Under the pieces are notes generated by a model. The model made no database searches and was not told the origin of the DNA. It saw only the letters and a list, made by a program, of their open reading frames with translations. Shown here in pieces: positions 1 to 7,665 of a DNA stretch of 64,000 nt. Where the stretch lies: contig JAZQEC010000005.1 of NCBI GenBank assembly GCA_045538755.1, forward strand, positions 197,556 through 261,555. The letters are read 5' to 3'. This DNA is from UBA1738 sp045538755 (lineage in GTDB: Bacteria; Bacillota; Clostridia; UBA1381). The position numbers and the translations under genes are program-made. Numbering within the stretch: position 1 is the stretch's first letter; every line of letters starts with the position of its first letter.

Positions 1-1
1 T

Positions 2-484
2 AATGTCAATCGCAATGAATATATTCAAATTTATTTGATTTTAATTTACAGCGGTGTTCGTATATCAGAATTATTAGATTTAAAAAAACAGGATGTTCAC
101 CTGGAAGAAAGGTATTTTGATGTTATTGCTTCAAAAACAGAATCTGGAATTCGTAAAGTTCCAATTTCCAAAAAAGTTTTACCTTTCTTTGAAAAATGGA
201 TGCAGAAAGAAGGTTGTGACTATCTTGTTTGCACACCTGAAGGAAAACATTTCACATACAGAAATTATTTTGATTCGTATTGGAAACCCTTAATGCAAGA
301 AATGGAACTTCAACATTTACCACATGATACAAGACACACAACAATTTCTTTGTTAGCAAAAGCGGAAGTCAATCAAACCATTATAAAGCGTATCGTGGGG
401 CATGCGGGTGCAATGTCATTAACTGAAAAAGTATATACACATTTTGATATACAGCAACTTGTTGAAGCAATTGATTTGATATAA
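2..484 (+). CDS. Tyrosine recombinase/integrase, C-terminal part (open at left edge)
   Basis: The reading frame is open from base 2, so only the catalytic half is seen (about 160 residues). The full tyrosine-recombinase set is visible: Arg in GVRISELL, Lys in the SKTESGIRKVPI hairpin, HDTRH, His in VGHAG, and the nucleophile Tyr in KVYTH. It should cut and rejoin DNA at the element's att sites. A terminator hairpin follows the stop. The gene is A+T-rich like its surroundings. Identity as a phage-type or Tn916-like conjugative-element integrase cannot be settled without the N-terminus. Confidence 0.9.
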   Translation, partial: NVNRNEYIQIYLILIYSGVRISELLDLKKQDVHLEERYFDVIASKTESGIRKVPISKKVLPFFEKWMQKEGCDYLVCTPEGKHFTYRNYFDSYWKPLMQEMELQHLPHDTRHTTISLLAKAEVNQTIIKRIVGHAGAMSLTEKVYTHFDIQQLVEAIDLI

Positions 485-491
485 GCTATAT

Positions 492-530
492 AAAAACCAG
501 GAACTGAAGATGATTCAATCCTGGTTTTTT
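492..530 (+). terminator. Terminator after the integrase
   Basis: An 11-bp stem (AAAAACCAGGA pairing with TCCTGGTTTTT) with a 16-nt loop and a T run starts a few bases after the integrase stop. Confidence 0.8.
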
Positions 531-619
531 GCTTGCTTTTTTGTGTGTATCACTTGTATATCTTTTGTGTGTCACTAACTGGTTTTCGTGTGTTTTTATC
601 GGTTCTTTAAAACTGAAAC

Positions 620-648
620 ATTCCCACAAACACTGGGTTTGTGGGAAT
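620..648 (-). terminator. Hairpin downstream of rpsI
   Basis: A perfect 12-bp stem (ATTCCCACAAAC / GTTTGTGGGAAT, loop of 5) lies 17 bases past the rpsI stop on the minus strand. The T tract after it on that strand is weak (GTTTCAGTTTT), so termination efficiency is uncertain. It may belong to the inserted element rather than to the original chromosome. Confidence 0.55.
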
Positions 649-664
649 AAAAAACTGAATTTTT

Positions 665-1060
665 TTATCTCTTACTAAACTGTGGAGCTCTTCTTGCTGC
701 TTTGAGTCCGTATTTCTTTCTTTCCTTCATTCTTGAGTCTCTTGTTAAGAAACCTGCTGCTTTTAAAGTTGCACGATATGCATCTGTATCAACTTCCAAA
801 AGTGCTCTTGCGATACCGTGACGGATAGCACCAGCCTGACCTGTAAATCCGCCGCCTTCAACAGTTGCAATTACATCAAACTTAGCGATTGTTGATGTGA
901 TTGTAAGTGGCTGACGTACGATAACCTTTAGTGTATCGAGTCCAAAGTAGTCATCAATATCTCTTTTATTGATTGTGATTTTACCGTTACCAGGAACGAG
1001 TCTTACTCTGGCAACAGATGATTTTCTTCTGCCTGTTCCGCAGTACTGTTCTTTAGCCAT
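665..1060 (-). CDS. rpsI: 30S ribosomal protein S9
   Basis: 131 residues, the usual S9 length. It shows the N-terminal YCGTGRRKSSVARV block and the invariant C-terminal basic tail ending QFSKR, which reaches the P-site tRNA. It is cotranscribed after rplM, with 14 bases between them. In many clostridia rplM-rpsI sits downstream of rplQ; here the pair is on the opposite strand about 8 kb before the ribosomal super-operon. Its 3' end is the likely insertion point of the element at 1-664. Confidence 0.98.
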   Translation of the reverse strand: MAKEQYCGTGRRKSSVARVRLVPGNGKITINKRDIDDYFGLDTLKVIVRQPLTITSTIAKFDVIATVEGGGFTGQAGAIRHGIARALLEVDTDAYRATLKAAGFLTRDSRMKERKKYGLKAARRAPQFSKR

Positions 1061-1074
1061 GTTTCAAATCCTCC

Positions 1075-1512
1075 TTACTTAATCTCTTGTGTCCAAGCTT
1101 CAGGCTTCTGAGCTGCGTGGTTGTGCTCTGTGCCCTTATATACGCGAAGTCTTGTAAGAGCTGATCTGCCGATTGTGTTGTTCGGGAGCATACCCTTTAC
1201 TGCGTACATCATAGCCTTTTCAGGATTTTCTGCCATAAGCTTATTGTAGTGGATTTCTTTAATTCCGCCTACCCAGCCTGTGTGATAGTAACGAACCTTC
1301 TGGTTAATCTTGTTACCTGTTAAAACAGCCTGTTGTGCGTTTAAGATGATTACGTGGTCGCCGCAATCAACGTTTGGTGTGAATGTAGGCAAGTGCTTGC
1401 CTCTTAAAATGCTTGCTGCAGTAGCTGCTACTCTACCGAGTGGCTTGCCGGCAGCATCAATGATATACCATTTTCTTTCAACTTCCTGTGGTTTTTGCAT
1501 ATAGCTACTCAT
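1075..1512 (-). CDS. rplM: 50S ribosomal protein L13
   Basis: 145 residues from the ATG at 1512, which has AAGGAGG eight bases upstream; an in-frame start further up lies inside the leader and is not credible because the promoter is at 1590-1618. The L13 core GRVAAT, VDCGDHVIILNA and MLPNNTIGR blocks are present. L13 is an early-assembling 50S protein that binds 23S rRNA. It is the first gene of the rplM-rpsI operon and is preceded by a hairpin leader. Confidence 0.97.
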   Translation of the reverse strand: MSSYMQKPQEVERKWYIIDAAGKPLGRVAATAASILRGKHLPTFTPNVDCGDHVIILNAQQAVLTGNKINQKVRYYHTGWVGGIKEIHYNKLMAENPEKAMMYAVKGMLPNNTIGRSALTRLRVYKGTEHNHAAQKPEAWTQEIK

Positions 1513-1583
1513 TGATTTTACCTCCTTAATATAAACGATTAAACTACTGTTTGCGGTAAATTTTACGTATCCGCAAACCAACA
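1513..1583 (-). promoter_or_regulatory. Candidate L13 leader RNA
   Basis: The approximately 70-nt 5' UTR of rplM holds a perfect 8-bp stem (GTTTGCGG at 1571-1578 pairing with CCGCAAAC at 1549-1556, read on the minus strand) around an A+T-rich loop, 18 bases upstream of the Shine-Dalgarno sequence. Position and size fit the L13 leader family of Firmicutes, where L13 is thought to control its own operon. Match to the family covariance model is inferred, not tested. Confidence 0.5.
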
Positions 1584-1589
1584 GCTAAC

Positions 1590-1618
1590 ATTCTACTATA
1601 TTTGTAAAATAAAGTCAA
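1590..1618 (-). promoter_or_regulatory. Promoter of rplM-rpsI
   Basis: On the minus strand TTGACT and TAGAAT are separated by exactly 17 bp, with the leader hairpin starting just downstream. Confidence 0.75.
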
Positions 1619-1656
1619 TACTTTTTTGAAAAAAATTCAAAATATAAATTTATTGC

Positions 1657-1696
1657 TTTAAAATGCTCCGTTTTTCTTTAAAATGCTCCGTTTTTC
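1657..1696. repeat. Perfect 20-bp tandem duplication
   Basis: TTTAAAATGCTCCGTTTTTC occurs twice head to tail (1657-1676 and 1677-1696), in the spacer between the rplM promoter and the end of the HAD phosphatase gene. The unit has no obvious hairpin. It looks like a slippage or unequal-crossover duplication. Confidence 0.9.
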
Positions 1697-1703
1697 TTAA
1701 TCT

Positions 1704-2357
1704 CTATTTTAAAATTATATCTAAAATTTCCTGTGGTTTTTCTACAATGTAATCAGCTCCGGCAGTAGAAAGCTCTTCTTCGTCACGGAAGCCCCACAAA
1801 ACTCCGATTGTTTTCATAGCTGCATTTTTTCCTGTTGCGATGTCGACATTTGTGTCGCCTATAAAAATTGTGTCAGAAACCGAAATCCCAAGCTCGTCCG
1901 CAATCATTAAGGCACCGTCTGGTGACGGTTTTATGTCGATTCCGCTGCGCTGGCCGTATGCTGCATCAAAACGGTCGCCGAAGAAAAGGCGTATAACGTC
2001 AACTGCTACATTATGCGGTTTGTTTGAAAGTACGGCAATTTTTACACCGTTTTTAATTAGATTATCTAAAAGTTCAATAATTCCGTCATACGGCTTGGTT
2101 TCATAAAGAGGTTCAGCCTCATAAGCTGCATCATATACCGTGCCGACATTTTCATAATTTTCTGGTGTATCAGCACCGATTTCTGCAAGCATTCTGTGAA
2201 TTAAAAGGTCACGCCCATTGCCGACAAGCTTCTTATACCGTTCCATAGGGATTTCAGAAAAGCCGAAGGAAGCAAGTGCTGTGTTCCCAAAATGTGTAAG
2301 TGCAGGAAGTGTATCGGTAAGTGTTCCGTCTAAGTCAAATATACATAATTTCGTCAT
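1704..2357 (-). CDS. HAD-family phosphatase (phosphoglycolate phosphatase-like)
   Basis: 217 residues from the ATG at 2357, which has GAGGGA upstream; an earlier in-frame start at 2420 adds residues ahead of the conserved start. HAD motif I is FDLDGTLTDT at residues 6-15, motif II is VLSNKPHNV, and motif III/IV is IFIGDTNVDIATGKNA, all with catalytic Asp and Lys in place. The helical cap between motifs I and II matches the Gph/PpaX type. Likely substrates are small phosphoesters such as phosphoglycolate or pyrophosphate; specificity cannot be read from the sequence. It is transcribed toward rplM but separately. Confidence 0.88.
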   Translation of the reverse strand: MTKLCIFDLDGTLTDTLPALTHFGNTALASFGFSEIPMERYKKLVGNGRDLLIHRMLAEIGADTPENYENVGTVYDAAYEAEPLYETKPYDGIIELLDNLIKNGVKIAVLSNKPHNVAVDVIRLFFGDRFDAAYGQRSGIDIKPSPDGALMIADELGISVSDTIFIGDTNVDIATGKNAAMKTIGVLWGFRDEEELSTAGADYIVEKPQEILDIILK

Positions 2358-2437
2358 AATAAATCCCTCATTTTCCGTAGTTTCTTCATATATTATAGCC
2401 AAACCTTTATATTTTGTCAAAAAAATTTCCGTCCTAC

Positions 2438-2466
2438 TTGCAATTTAAGATAAAAGATTGTATAAT
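2438..2466 (+). promoter_or_regulatory. Promoter of nadK-argR-recN
   Basis: TTGCAA and TATAAT are 17 bp apart. The -10 box overlaps an in-frame ATG at 2458, so translation cannot begin there and the GTG at 2503 becomes the nadK start. Confidence 0.8.
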
Positions 2467-2502
2467 ATGTATAAATATACAATTTGTGAAAGGGGTGCGG
2501 TT

Positions 2503-3333
2503 GTGAAAAGAATAGCGGTCATTCCGAATTATACAAAGGACACGGAATACAGATATACGAAAAAGCTTTGTGATTATCTTTTTGGCAAAGCTCATATTGT
2601 TATGCAGGAAAAGGACAGGGTGGACGGCATAACAAGCGAGTACACAAACGGGAGTGTTTACGAGGGCGTGGACGCAGTAATCATTCTGGGCGGCGATGGA
2701 ACGATGCTTCAGGCGGCGGAGCCGTGCGGCAGAAGCGGTATTCCAGTTATGGGAATTAATCTTGGGAAAGTCGGATTTATGACCGAAGTGGAGACGGCTG
2801 ATATGGAAGATGCCTGTGACAGACTTTTGGCAGATGACTATGATGTTGAAGAAAGAATGATGATGAACGTGACAATTTCCGGCAACAACGGAAAATCAAC
2901 ATATATCGCCTTAAATGACCTTGTTATATCAAAGCCGGAAGCAAAGATGGTGGCTATGGAGCTTTATGCGAATGGCGAAAAGGTAAGTGAGTATATGGCG
3001 GACGGACTTATAATATCAACACCTACCGGTTCGACAGGGTATTCACTTTCAGCAGGTGGTCCTGTGGCAGACCCGACAATGACGCTTTTTATCGCAACCC
3101 CTATATGCGCGCACACGTTGTCGGCACGTCCAATGCTTATGTCACAGCAAAAGAAAATAACCCTGCAGATTACGGAAAGCGGAAGTCATACAGCAACTGT
3201 GACGGTAGACGGCGAGAACAAATGTGTTATGACAAGCGGTGATACTGTGACTGTTGAGAGGTCGGAATACAGGCTCAAAATTATTAAGCTGGGCAAACAG
3301 TCATTTTACCATACGATGATGGCAAAATTATAG
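2503..3333 (+). CDS. nadK: NAD kinase
   Basis: 276 residues from the GTG at 2503 (GAAAGGGG upstream); a start at 2458 would lie in the -10 box. It phosphorylates NAD to NADP. The hallmark GGDGTML motif, the GINLGKVGF strand, the DGLIISTPTGSTGYSLSAGGP block and HTLSARP are all present. It heads the conserved clostridial nadK-argR-recN cluster, with 21 bases before argR. Length fits the short bacterial form. Confidence 0.96.
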   Translation: MKRIAVIPNYTKDTEYRYTKKLCDYLFGKAHIVMQEKDRVDGITSEYTNGSVYEGVDAVIILGGDGTMLQAAEPCGRSGIPVMGINLGKVGFMTEVETADMEDACDRLLADDYDVEERMMMNVTISGNNGKSTYIALNDLVISKPEAKMVAMELYANGEKVSEYMADGLIISTPTGSTGYSLSAGGPVADPTMTLFIATPICAHTLSARPMLMSQQKKITLQITESGSHTATVTVDGENKCVMTSGDTVTVERSEYRLKIIKLGKQSFYHTMMAKL

Positions 3334-3354
3334 GAAAGGCTATGAGGTTTTGAT

Positions 3355-3810
3355 ATGAAACAAAAAAGACATCGTAAAATACTTAATATAATATCCGAAA
3401 GAGACGTTAAAACGCAGGAACAACTGACAGAAGAATTAAAATCAGCGGGCTTTTTGGTTACGCAGGCGACTGTTTCGAGGGATATAAAGGAATTGGGGCT
3501 TATTAAATTGCCACTTGCGGACGGCTCATATAAGTATGCTGTTACTAAAAGTCAGAGTCAGGAAAACAGGGAGCATCTTGCGATTTTTTCGAGGTCGGTA
3601 ATAAATATACAGTCGGCTATGCATACTATTGTAATAAAAACTCATGCAGGTATGGCAAATGCAGTTGCAGCCTCTTTAGACACGTTTATGGGCCATGAGA
3701 TTATAGGTACTATTGCAGGAGATGACACGATTCTGATTATAACAGAAAACCCTGAAAATGCAGAGGAAATGGCGGTTAAGCTGAGAAAAATGTTCAGCTG
3801 GAAGGAATAA
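3355..3810 (+). CDS. argR: Arginine repressor ArgR
   Basis: 151 residues. The N-terminal winged helix includes TQEQLTEELKSAGFLVTQATVSRDIKEL, and the C-terminal half carries the GTIAGDDTILII arginine-binding and hexamer-forming motif. It should regulate arginine synthesis and breakdown genes, none of which are in this window. It lies between nadK and recN, three bases before recN, so all three are probably cotranscribed. Confidence 0.96.
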   Translation: MKQKRHRKILNIISERDVKTQEQLTEELKSAGFLVTQATVSRDIKELGLIKLPLADGSYKYAVTKSQSQENREHLAIFSRSVINIQSAMHTIVIKTHAGMANAVAASLDTFMGHEIIGTIAGDDTILIITENPENAEEMAVKLRKMFSWKE

Positions 3811-3813
3811 GTA

Positions 3814-5448
3814 ATGTTAAACAGTTTGGATATAAAAAATATAGCCTTGATTGAGCAGCTTAATATAGAAATCGGCGAAGGAATGACTGTCTTGACAGGT
3901 GAAACGGGTGCAGGAAAATCAATAATAATTGACGCCGTGAATTTGCTTTTAGGTGCAAGGACTAATAAAGGACTTGTGCGCTACGGAGCAGATAAAGCAC
4001 GTGTTCAAGGTTTGTTTTCGGCGGATGAAACAGTTTGCGCGCTTTTGACTGAGCAGGGCATTGATGCAGATGACGGCGAGGTCATCGTAAGCCGTGAAAT
4101 AACCGCCGATGGGAAAAATGTTTGCCGTATAAACGGAGTTATGACTCCGCAAAGCGTGCTTCGTGATGTAGGTGCTTATCTTATTAATATACATGGTCAG
4201 CAAGATAATCAGGCGCTTTTAAATCCGCAGAGGCATATTGATTTTTTAGATAGCTATGCAAAAACGGACATTTCATCTTTTTCTGACCTGTATTTTAAAA
4301 GGAAAGAGGCTTTAAAGCAGATTGATGCCTTAACTCGTGACGAACAGGAGAGGCTTAGTAGGATTGACCTTTTGCAGTATCAGGTGAATGAAATTGAAAA
4401 TGCTGCCTTAAGAGAAGGCGAAAAGGCAGAACTTTCAGAACAAAAAATCATCATTGAAAATGCTGAAAAGATTGCTATGGCTGTCAGCGAGGCATACGGT
4501 ATGCTTTACGAAGAAAATTCTGCTTACGATAGCATCAGCGTGGCGGTATCTGCGCTTGAACGTATTTCAGGGCTTGATACACGAATTGACGAAATGGTGT
4601 CAAAGATTTCGGAGATGCAGTATGTGATTGAGGACTGCGTACATGAGCTTAAGAACTTTTCGGACAATGTGGAATATGATGAAAATGTTCTAAATGATAT
4701 TGAAGAAAGACTTGACCTAATTACAAAGCTTGAACGCAAGTACGGCGGAAGTGAAGAGGAAGTTTTAGAGTATTATAAAAAAGCATCGGAAGAACTTGAG
4801 CTGCTTGAAAATGCCGATGAAAAGGTTTCGGAGCTTAATGCACAGCTTGAAGAACTGGAAAGAAAAATAAAGAAGGAAGCGGCAGAGCTTACAAAGACCA
4901 GAACAGCGGCTGCCAAAACACTTCAAGCGGAAATTGAAAAATCACTTTCGGAGCTTGATATGCCAAAAGTGAAGTTTGAAGTAATGATATCGTCAAACGA
5001 ATACACGCAAAAAGGAGCGGACAATGTTGAATTTATGATTTGTCCGAACGTCGGCGAAAAATTGAAGCCGCTTGTAGAGATTGCTTCTGGTGGTGAGCTT
5101 TCAAGAGTTATGCTCGCTGTAAAGTCGATAATTGCAGACGGTGTTGATACATTGATTTTCGATGAGATTGATACAGGAGTTTCGGGTGTTGCGGCTAAGA
5201 AAATTGCGAAAAAGCTGTCAGTGCTCTCAGGTGAAAAACAGGTTATTTGCATAAGTCATCAGCCACAGCTGGCGGCACAGGCGGACAACCACTATATGAT
5301 TAAAAAACGTGAGGACGGCAAGCGAACAGTAACAGAAATTCGTCTTTTATCTCCTGATGAAAGAATTACCGAGCTTGCAAGAATAATAGACGGCGATAAC
5401 ATCACTCAAACGGCAATAAATCACGCAAAGGAAATGCTGGGACTATGA
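3814..5448 (+). CDS. recN: DNA repair protein RecN
   Basis: 544 residues, an SMC-like ATPase for double-strand-break repair. Walker A GETGAGKS is at residues 29-36, a long coiled coil fills the middle, and the ABC signature ASGGELS (about 424-430) and Walker B LIFDEID (about 447-453) close the ATPase head at the C-terminus, followed by the SHQPQLAAQA H-loop. The stop overlaps the start of the next gene by four bases (ATGA), implying translational coupling. Confidence 0.97.
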   Translation: MLNSLDIKNIALIEQLNIEIGEGMTVLTGETGAGKSIIIDAVNLLLGARTNKGLVRYGADKARVQGLFSADETVCALLTEQGIDADDGEVIVSREITADGKNVCRINGVMTPQSVLRDVGAYLINIHGQQDNQALLNPQRHIDFLDSYAKTDISSFSDLYFKRKEALKQIDALTRDEQERLSRIDLLQYQVNEIENAALREGEKAELSEQKIIIENAEKIAMAVSEAYGMLYEENSAYDSISVAVSALERISGLDTRIDEMVSKISEMQYVIEDCVHELKNFSDNVEYDENVLNDIEERLDLITKLERKYGGSEEEVLEYYKKASEELELLENADEKVSELNAQLEELERKIKKEAAELTKTRTAAAKTLQAEIEKSLSELDMPKVKFEVMISSNEYTQKGADNVEFMICPNVGEKLKPLVEIASGGELSRVMLAVKSIIADGVDTLIFDEIDTGVSGVAAKKIAKKLSVLSGEKQVICISHQPQLAAQADNHYMIKKREDGKRTVTEIRLLSPDERITELARIIDGDNITQTAINHAKEMLGL

Positions 5449-5843
5449 GAGAAGAAGGATTTGTTAAATCTGTTTTAGGAAATACCTGTTATGTTATTAT
5501 AAAGAGAAAAACTGCGTGCGGCGAAAACTGTGCAAACTGCAGTGCGGCTTGTGAAGCACGTGAGCAGGTGTGTGTGGCAGAAAATGTTTTGTGTGCAAAG
5601 GTTGGAGACAAAGTTTTAGTTGAAATGGACAGTGCTAAAGTCCTAAAATCAGCATTTTTGGTCTATATTTTGCCTATTTTAGTCTTTTTGACAGTCTTTA
5701 TCGCTGCATCGGAAAATGGCATAAGTACTGCTATTTCTGCCATGTCTGCAATTTTGGGCGCAGGCGCAGTATTTCTGTGCGTAACTATCTATGCAAGGCG
5801 ACATAAAAAAGAATATATGTCCAAGGTTGTGGAAATAATTTGA
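5445..5843 (+). CDS. RseC/SoxR-reducing family membrane protein
   Basis: 132 residues. The N-terminal part has a Cys-rich CGENCANCSAAC segment typical of the RseC family, followed by a small beta domain and two transmembrane helices (about 68-85 and 92-112), then a basic tail. Family members in proteobacteria act on SoxR or sigma-E; the clostridial role is unknown and may involve an Rnf-type electron chain. It is translationally coupled to recN. Confidence 0.8.
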   Translation: MREEGFVKSVLGNTCYVIIKRKTACGENCANCSAACEAREQVCVAENVLCAKVGDKVLVEMDSAKVLKSAFLVYILPILVFLTVFIAASENGISTAISAMSAILGAGAVFLCVTIYARRHKKEYMSKVVEII

Positions 5844-5851
5844 ATTGACTC

Positions 5852-5880
5852 TTGAAATATATTAAATAATATGGTATAAT
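5852..5880 (+). promoter_or_regulatory. Promoter of the 103-codon-region gene
   Basis: TTGAAA and TATAAT separated by 17 bp, 33 bases upstream of the ATG at 5914. Confidence 0.75.
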
Positions 5881-5913
5881 TAATTATTAAAATTGGAGAA
5901 AGGATTGACTGAT

Positions 5914-6204
5914 ATGGCTGCTGTAAAGAAACCAAAGATTTTGACATATAAAGATAAGCCTGTTTACAGACAGGGGAATGTAATCTATTACGGAGACTTG
6001 TCCAAGAGATTGATACTTGTCCTTGAAATAGTAGAAACTGAAGAGAAAAACGGTGTTACTGTTTCAAAGAAAGTGAAATTTCATATTCAGGATAACACAG
6101 GCGAGCTTGGAAAGGGCGTAAACTACCGCTCAGGTGAAAGAGACAACCTTTATAAGGCTTTTGACATCGGAGCATGGTGGCTTCAGGACGCATTAGACAG
6201 TTAA
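5914..6204 (+). CDS. Conserved hypothetical protein
   Basis: 96 residues from the ATG at 5914, with GGAGAAAGG ten bases upstream; an upstream TTG in frame lies in the ribosome-binding site and is rejected. I do not recognise a domain. The protein is small, soluble and beta-rich by eye, with a KPVYRQGNVIYYGD segment and a C-terminal AWWLQDAL helix. It has its own promoter and terminator, so it is a stand-alone gene. Confidence 0.8.
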   Translation: MAAVKKPKILTYKDKPVYRQGNVIYYGDLSKRLILVLEIVETEEKNGVTVSKKVKFHIQDNTGELGKGVNYRSGERDNLYKAFDIGAWWLQDALDS

Positions 6205-6206
6205 TG

Positions 6207-6238
6207 AAAAAGCAGATAACCACGGTTATCTGCTTTTT
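6207..6238 (+). terminator. Terminator after the small hypothetical gene
   Basis: A 14-bp stem (AAAAAGCAGATAAC / GTTATCTGCTTTTT) with a four-base loop immediately follows the stop. Confidence 0.9.
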
Positions 6239-6267
6239 GGTTGGTACCTTTATGCATGGAAACAAAC

Positions 6268-6291
6268 AAAGTCCGTCAAATGACGGACTTT
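6268..6291 (-). terminator. Terminator of metK
   Basis: An 11-bp stem (AAAGTCCGTCA / TGACGGACTTT, loop AA) lies seven bases past the metK stop. On the minus strand it is followed by TTGTTTGTTT. Confidence 0.85.
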
Positions 6292-6298
6292 TAAATGC

Positions 6299-7480
6299 CT
6301 ATTTAATTGCTGCTTTTAATTCCTCAACCTTATTTGTTTTCTCCCAGTTTACGCCGAGGTCTTCACGTCCCATATGGCCGTAAGCTGAAAGCTGTTTGTA
6401 GATTGGCTTTCTAAGGTCAAGTTCTTTGATGATTGCATAAGGACGAAGATCGAAAACTTTGTTTACTGCATTTTCAATTACTTCCTCGTCGACAGTTCCT
6501 GTTCCAAAGGTGTCAATCATAACCGATACAGGACGTGCAACACCGATTGCATAAGCAAGCTCAACCTCACATTTTTCGGCAAGACCTGCGGCTACAATAT
6601 TTTTAGCAACCCATCTTGCAGCATAAGCGGCGCTTCGGTCAACCTTTGTTGGGTCTTTCCCTGAAAATGCTCCGCCGCCGTGACGTGCATATCCGCCATA
6701 GGTATCAACAATGATTTTTCTGCCTGTCAAACCGGAGTCGCCCTGCGGTCCGCCGACCACGAAGTTCCCTGTTGGGTTAACATAGTATTTTGTATTATTG
6801 GTTAAGAGGTCAGGTGAAACAGTTGTTTTTACAACTTCACGGATTAAATCCTCTCTAATTTGCTCTAAAGTAACATCAGGTGAATGCTGTGTGGAAATTA
6901 CGATAGTGTCAACACCCACAGGCTTTCCGTCAACATATTCAACTGTTACCTGTGTCTTGCCGTCAGGACGTAGATATGGAAGAAGTCCTGATTTGCGAAC
7001 ATCTGTAAGCTTCTTTGCAAGCTTGTGTGCGAGAGAAATTGGGAGCGGCATAAGCTCAGGTGTTTCGTTGCAGGCATAGCCGAACATCATTCCTTGATCG
7101 CCTGCACCTGTTGAGTTACCGATATCGTCTTCGCCTGTTTTGTTTTCAAGGCCTTTATTTACACCCATTGCAATATCGGGTGACTGCTCATCGATAGAAG
7201 TCAAAACTGCGCAGGTATGTCCGTCGAAACCATATTTAGCACGGTCGTAGCCGATATCAAGCACTGCCTGACGTGCAACCTTTGGAAAATCTACATAACA
7301 GGTTGTGGAAATTTCGCCCATAATTGAAACAATACCTGTCGTACAGGTTGTCTCACAGGCAACACGTGCCATTGGGTCCTGTTTTAGAATTTCATCTAAA
7401 ATTGCATCGGAAATGCAGTCACAAATCTTATCGGGATGCCCTTCTGTAACCGACTCCGATGTAAAAAGCATTCTTTTCAT
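6299..7480 (-). CDS. metK: S-adenosylmethionine synthetase (host)
   Basis: 393 residues, standard length. It makes SAM from methionine and ATP. The VTEGHPDK motif with the catalytic His, the GAGDQGMMFGYA motif and the GGGAFSGKDPTKVDRSAAY phosphate-binding motif are intact. The start has AGAGGAG upstream. The 5' region before the next gene is short and shows no SAM riboswitch. A second, phage-borne SAM synthetase lies at 53965-55329 in the same window. Confidence 0.98.
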   Translation of the reverse strand: MKRMLFTSESVTEGHPDKICDCISDAILDEILKQDPMARVACETTCTTGIVSIMGEISTTCYVDFPKVARQAVLDIGYDRAKYGFDGHTCAVLTSIDEQSPDIAMGVNKGLENKTGEDDIGNSTGAGDQGMMFGYACNETPELMPLPISLAHKLAKKLTDVRKSGLLPYLRPDGKTQVTVEYVDGKPVGVDTIVISTQHSPDVTLEQIREDLIREVVKTTVSPDLLTNNTKYYVNPTGNFVVGGPQGDSGLTGRKIIVDTYGGYARHGGGAFSGKDPTKVDRSAAYAARWVAKNIVAAGLAEKCEVELAYAIGVARPVSVMIDTFGTGTVDEEVIENAVNKVFDLRPYAIIKELDLRKPIYKQLSAYGHMGREDLGVNWEKTNKVEELKAAIK

Positions 7481-7605
7481 AGTTTTTCTCCTCTAATATA
7501 TAATAGGTAATTTTCGACTTTGTTCTATATTATCATATATCATACCACAAACTTTTACCTTTTTCAAGCGGATTGACAAATTTGCGGAAAATATTTAATT
7601 TGGAC

Positions 7606-7634
7606 TTGAACAGCGAAAGAAAAAGTAGTAAAAT
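7606..7634 (+). promoter_or_regulatory. Promoter of the malic enzyme gene
   Basis: TTGAAC and TAAAAT with a 17-bp spacer, about 30 bases before the ATG at 7666. Confidence 0.7.
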
Positions 7635-7665
7635 ATGTAAGGAAAACTATTTTAGGAGAATTATG

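Larger units (their letters stand above)
1..664. mobile_element. Right end of an integrated element beside rpsI
   Basis: A tyrosine integrase gene enters from the left edge and ends at 484, pointing at the 3' end of rpsI (stop at 665-667). An integrase gene abutting the 3' end of a conserved gene is the usual look of an integrative element end. The 3' end of rpsI is a known insertion site for Firmicute integrative elements. The rest of the element is outside the window, so I cannot say whether it is conjugative, a phage or a smaller island, and the att repeat cannot be found from one end. Confidence 0.5.

Noticed and set aside
7481..7560. SAM riboswitch upstream of metK
   Set aside because: The leader is too short and lacks S-box pairings.
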